A stretch of 11,184 nucleotides of DNA from Zetaproteobacteria bacterium (lineage in GTDB: Bacteria; Pseudomonadota; Zetaproteobacteria; Mariprofundales; Mariprofundaceae). A program made the position numbers and the translations under genes. This document shows, piece by piece, positions 6,867-11,184 of the stretch. The stretch covers positions 1-11,184 of the forward strand of contig JAJRVH010000056.1 in NCBI GenBank assembly GCA_021545625.1, in the 5' to 3' direction. How positions within the stretch are numbered: position 1 is the first letter of the stretch; every line of letters starts with the position of its first letter. The notes beneath the pieces are model-generated. The model was given only the letters and a program-made list of their open reading frames with translations. It did not search any database and was not told the origin of the DNA.

Positions 6867-6873
6867 TAGCCTC

Positions 6874-7890
6874 ATGGCCCTGAATGTCTATTACGACAAA
6901 GACGCAGATCTGTCGATCATCCAATCCAAGAAAGTCGCCATCATCGGTTATGGCTCGCAGGGACATGCCCATGCCAACAACCTGAAGGATTCCGGCGTCG
7001 ATGTAACCGTGGGCCTGCGCGAAGGCTCCGCATCCGTGGCCAAGGCCGAAGCGGCCGGCCTGAAGGTCAGCGCCGTCGCCGAGGCGGTGGCCGGGGCCGA
7101 TCTGGTCATGGTGCTGACCCCCGACGAATTCCAGTCGCAGCTGTACAGGAAGGAGCTGGAGCCGAACCTGAAGCAGGGCGCGACGCTGGCCTTCGCGCAC
7201 GGCTTTGCGATCCATTACAACCAGATCGTCCCGCGCACCGACCTGAACGTGATCATGATCGCGCCCAAGGCCCCCGGCCATACGGTGCGTTCCGAATTCG
7301 TCAAGGGCGGCGGCATCCCCGATCTGATCGCGGTCTATCAGGACGCAACCGGCGATGCCAAGAATATTGCGCTGTCCTATGCCTCGGCGATCGGCGGCGG
7401 ACGCACCGGCATCATCGAGACGACGTTCAAGGACGAGACCGAAACCGATCTGTTCGGCGAACAGGCCGTGCTCTGCGGCGGCGCCGTCGAGCTGGTCAAA
7501 GCCGGCTTCGAGACGCTGGTCGAGGCAGGCTATGCGCCGGAGATGGCCTATTTCGAGTGCCTGCACGAGCTGAAGCTGATCGTCGATCTGATGTACGAGG
7601 GCGGCATCGCCAATATGAACTACTCGATCTCGAACAATGCCGAGTACGGCGAATACGTAACCGGACCGAAGGTGATCAATGAGGAGTCCCGCAAGGCCAT
7701 GCGCGAGGCGCTGCGCAACATCCAGACCGGCGAATATGCCAAGCAGTTCATCGTCGAGGGCGCGACCAACTACCCGTCAATGACCGCCTGCCGCCGTCTG
7801 AACGCCGAGCATCCGATCGAGAAGGTCGGCGAAAAGCTGCGTGCGATGATGCCGTGGATCAACAAGATCGTGGACAAGTCGAAGAACTGA
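6874..7890 (+). CDS. ilvC: Ketol-acid reductoisomerase (NADP+), class I
   Basis: IlvC rearranges and reduces acetolactate or acetohydroxybutyrate with NADPH and Mg2+, the second common step of valine, isoleucine and leucine synthesis in the cytoplasm. The 338-residue product is the standard class I length. The Rossmann motif is VAIIGYGSQGHAHANNLKDS (21-40), with GLREGS (47-52) as the cofactor-specificity loop. Probable catalytic and metal residues are H109 (FAHGF), K132 (APKAPGH), D192 and E196 (TDLFGEQ), E228 and E232 (FECLHELK) and S251 (NYSIS). Unlike many proteobacteria, no ilvB, ilvH or leuA adjoins it: a divergent gene lies upstream and a strong terminator directly downstream, so it appears to be a single-gene unit. 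I see no leucine- or valine-rich leader peptide upstream, so classical attenuation is not evident. Confidence 0.98.
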   Translation: MALNVYYDKDADLSIIQSKKVAIIGYGSQGHAHANNLKDSGVDVTVGLREGSASVAKAEAAGLKVSAVAEAVAGADLVMVLTPDEFQSQLYRKELEPNLKQGATLAFAHGFAIHYNQIVPRTDLNVIMIAPKAPGHTVRSEFVKGGGIPDLIAVYQDATGDAKNIALSYASAIGGGRTGIIETTFKDETETDLFGEQAVLCGGAVELVKAGFETLVEAGYAPEMAYFECLHELKLIVDLMYEGGIANMNYSISNNAEYGEYVTGPKVINEESRKAMREALRNIQTGEYAKQFIVEGATNYPSMTACRRLNAEHPIEKVGEKLRAMMPWINKIVDKSKN

Positions 7891-7906
7891 TTGTCCTCAT
7901 CTCCGC

Positions 7907-7936
7907 AAAAAGGAGGCCCGTCGGGCCTCCTTTTTT
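7907..7936 (+). terminator. Intrinsic terminator after ilvC
   Basis: AGGAGGCCC (7911-7919) pairs with GGGCCTCCT (7923-7931) around a 3-base loop (GTC) and is followed by a run of T ending at 7936. The A tract at 7907-7910 can extend the stem and could let it work on the other strand too. It starts 16 bases after the ilvC stop and separates ilvC from ygiQ. Confidence 0.93.
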
Positions 7937-7946
7937 GTTTGTCGGC

Positions 7947-7951
7947 GGAGG
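7947..7951 (+). promoter_or_regulatory. Ribosome binding site of ygiQ
   Basis: GGAGG lies 6 bases before the ATG at 7958. Another ATG at 7954 is only 2 bases away and opens a five-codon frame, so 7958 is preferred. Confidence 0.7.
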
Positions 7952-7957
7952 ATATGC

Positions 7958-10045
<2,088 letters not shown>

Positions 10046-10079
10046 AGCGCCTTCTCACAATTCTCCGGGCGAAAAAGCC

Positions 10080-11184
10080 TTATCGCATCCGGCGCTTGGG
10101 CGGACGCTTGCCGCCCGGCCTGCCACCGTCCGCCTTGCGTGGCGAACGCCCCGCCTTGCGGCGCTCCTGCGTTTTCCCGCGCCTGGCCGGACGCTCGCCG
10201 GCCGGCTGCAGCAGCTCCGCATTCAGCCGCTGACCGCATACCCGAACGGCCTGCATCGCCTCGAAAATGGCCGGCGGCATGCCGTCCGGCAGATCGACCG
10301 TGCTGTAATCCTCGCGGATATTGATGTGGCCGATGAACTCCGACTCCAGCCCGATCTCGTTGGCGATCGCGCCGACGATATTGCCCGGCTTCGCGCCATG
10401 ACGTTCCCCGACCGCCAGCCGGTAACGCTGCATGCCCCGCGCCGGGCGCGGCAGGCCGGCGGCCTTGTCGTCCCTGTCCGGCACCGCGCCCCGGTCGCGC
10501 ATGCTGCGGCGCTTGTCCTCGGGCGCGTCGAAACGCGGATTCCGGTCGACACGCTGACCCGCCGGCCGGGGCTCATCCCGGACCAGCAGCGGCTTGTCTC
10601 CCTGCAGCATGCGGGCCAGCACGGCCGCCACCTCGCTGGCCGGCACATTATGCTCGCTGCAATACTGCTCGATAATATCGCGGAAGGTTTCCAGATCCTC
10701 GTCGCAGTCCATCGCTTCGGCGATCCGCTGCTTGAAGTCGGCAATGCGCCGGTCGTTGATGACCTCGGCCGTCGGCATCCTGAACGGCTCGATGCGCTTC
10801 TTCGTCGCCTTTTCGATCGCATGCAGCATGCGCTTCTCGCGCGGCGATACGAACAGGATCGCATCGCCCTGGCGGCCGGCGCGACCGGTGCGGCCGATGC
10901 GGTGCACATAGGACTCGGTATCGTGCGGAATATCGTAATTGATCACATGGCTGATGCGTTCCACATCCAGGCCGCGCGCCACGACGTCGGTTGCGACAAG
11001 GATATCGATATGCCCCTTCTTCAGGCGACTGACCGTATGCTCGCGCTGCTTCTGGGTGATGTCGCCGTTCAGCGCCGTGGCCGCGAAGCCGCGTGCCTCC
11101 AGCTTCTCGGCCAGTTCCTCGGTCGCGGTCTTGGTGCGCACGAACACGATCACCGCATCGAAGCTTTCCACTTCCAGAATGCGC
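10080..11184 (-). CDS. deaD: DEAD-box ATP-dependent RNA helicase DeaD/CsdA, 5'-truncated by window edge
   Basis: This is the C-terminal part of a cold-shock type DEAD-box helicase that unwinds RNA in ribosome assembly and mRNA turnover. 367 residues are visible and the frame continues past the right edge; a GTG at 11171 is internal, since RecA-domain sequence (ILEVESFDAVIVFVRTK) precedes and spans it. Helicase motifs visible are IV (IVFVRTK, 12-18), V (VATDVVARGLD, 63-73) and VI (HRIGRTGRAGR, 94-104). A charged linker (about 203-250) leads to the DbpA/CsdA-type RNA-binding domain (about 252-325: YRLAVGERHGAKPGNIVGAI, YSTVDLPDGMPPAIFEAM). A basic Arg/Lys/Gly-rich tail ends the protein. The long linker region and tail fit DeaD/CsdA better than the shorter DbpA. 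Motifs Q, I, II (DEAD) and III lie outside the window. Confidence 0.93.
   Translation of the reverse strand, partial: RILEVESFDAVIVFVRTKTATEELAEKLEARGFAATALNGDITQKQREHTVSRLKKGHIDILVATDVVARGLDVERISHVINYDIPHDTESYVHRIGRTGRAGRQGDAILFVSPREKRMLHAIEKATKKRIEPFRMPTAEVINDRRIADFKQRIAEAMDCDEDLETFRDIIEQYCSEHNVPASEVAAVLARMLQGDKPLLVRDEPRPAGQRVDRNPRFDAPEDKRRSMRDRGAVPDRDDKAAGLPRPARGMQRYRLAVGERHGAKPGNIVGAIANEIGLESEFIGHINIREDYSTVDLPDGMPPAIFEAMQAVRVCGQRLNAELLQPAGERPARRGKTQERRKAGRSPRKADGGRPGGKRPPKRRMR

Noticed and set aside
10080..11184. Assignment of the helicase as DbpA or RhlE
   Set aside because: RhlE lacks the C-terminal RNA-binding domain seen here. DbpA is shorter and lacks this long linker region and basic tail; the RNA-binding sequence resembles CsdA/DeaD.

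Overview
The window reads as ordinary chromosome from a GC-rich proteobacterium, most likely a gammaproteobacterium. The basis is the adjacent cmoA-cmoB pair, a YgiQ radical-SAM protein, a CsdA/DeaD-type RNA helicase and a class I ketol-acid reductoisomerase, all closely resembling gammaproteobacterial forms. The gene order does not look enterobacterial. I cannot name a genus. I see no mobile element, CRISPR array, tRNA or rRNA gene. Coding density is high, and the high GC leaves long spurious open frames on the opposite strand of most genes.

Layout from left to right. (1) The 3' part of gltD (glutamate synthase small subunit; plus strand) enters from the left edge and ends at a clear intrinsic terminator. 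(2) A plus-strand unit follows: an HPP-family membrane protein fused to two CBS domains, then cmoA and cmoB. The last two make the carboxymethyl donor and transfer it to the wobble uridine of tRNAs. cmoB starts on the last base of the cmoA stop. (3) On the minus strand, convergent with cmoB, lie two tandem genes for exported TolB-like (PD40) beta-propeller proteins. They are 25 bp apart, each has a signal peptide and a good ribosome binding site, and they end at a strong terminator that overlaps the cmoB stop codon. (4) A 241-bp divergent intergenic region carries a perfect 14-bp CRP/FNR-type palindrome. (5) ilvC stands alone on the plus strand and closes with a strong terminator. (6) ygiQ follows on the plus strand. 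(7) The 3' part of deaD/csdA runs in from the right edge on the minus strand, convergent with ygiQ. Its terminator hairpin overlaps the end of ygiQ.

Most genes are housekeeping: nitrogen assimilation (gltD), branched-chain amino acids (ilvC), tRNA modification (cmoAB) and RNA remodelling (deaD). The only part that looks little described is the paired exported propeller operon with its CRP-like site. The HPP-CBS protein beside gltD and cmoAB is the second point of interest. I found no convincing evidence of a new defence, mobile or RNA-guided system.
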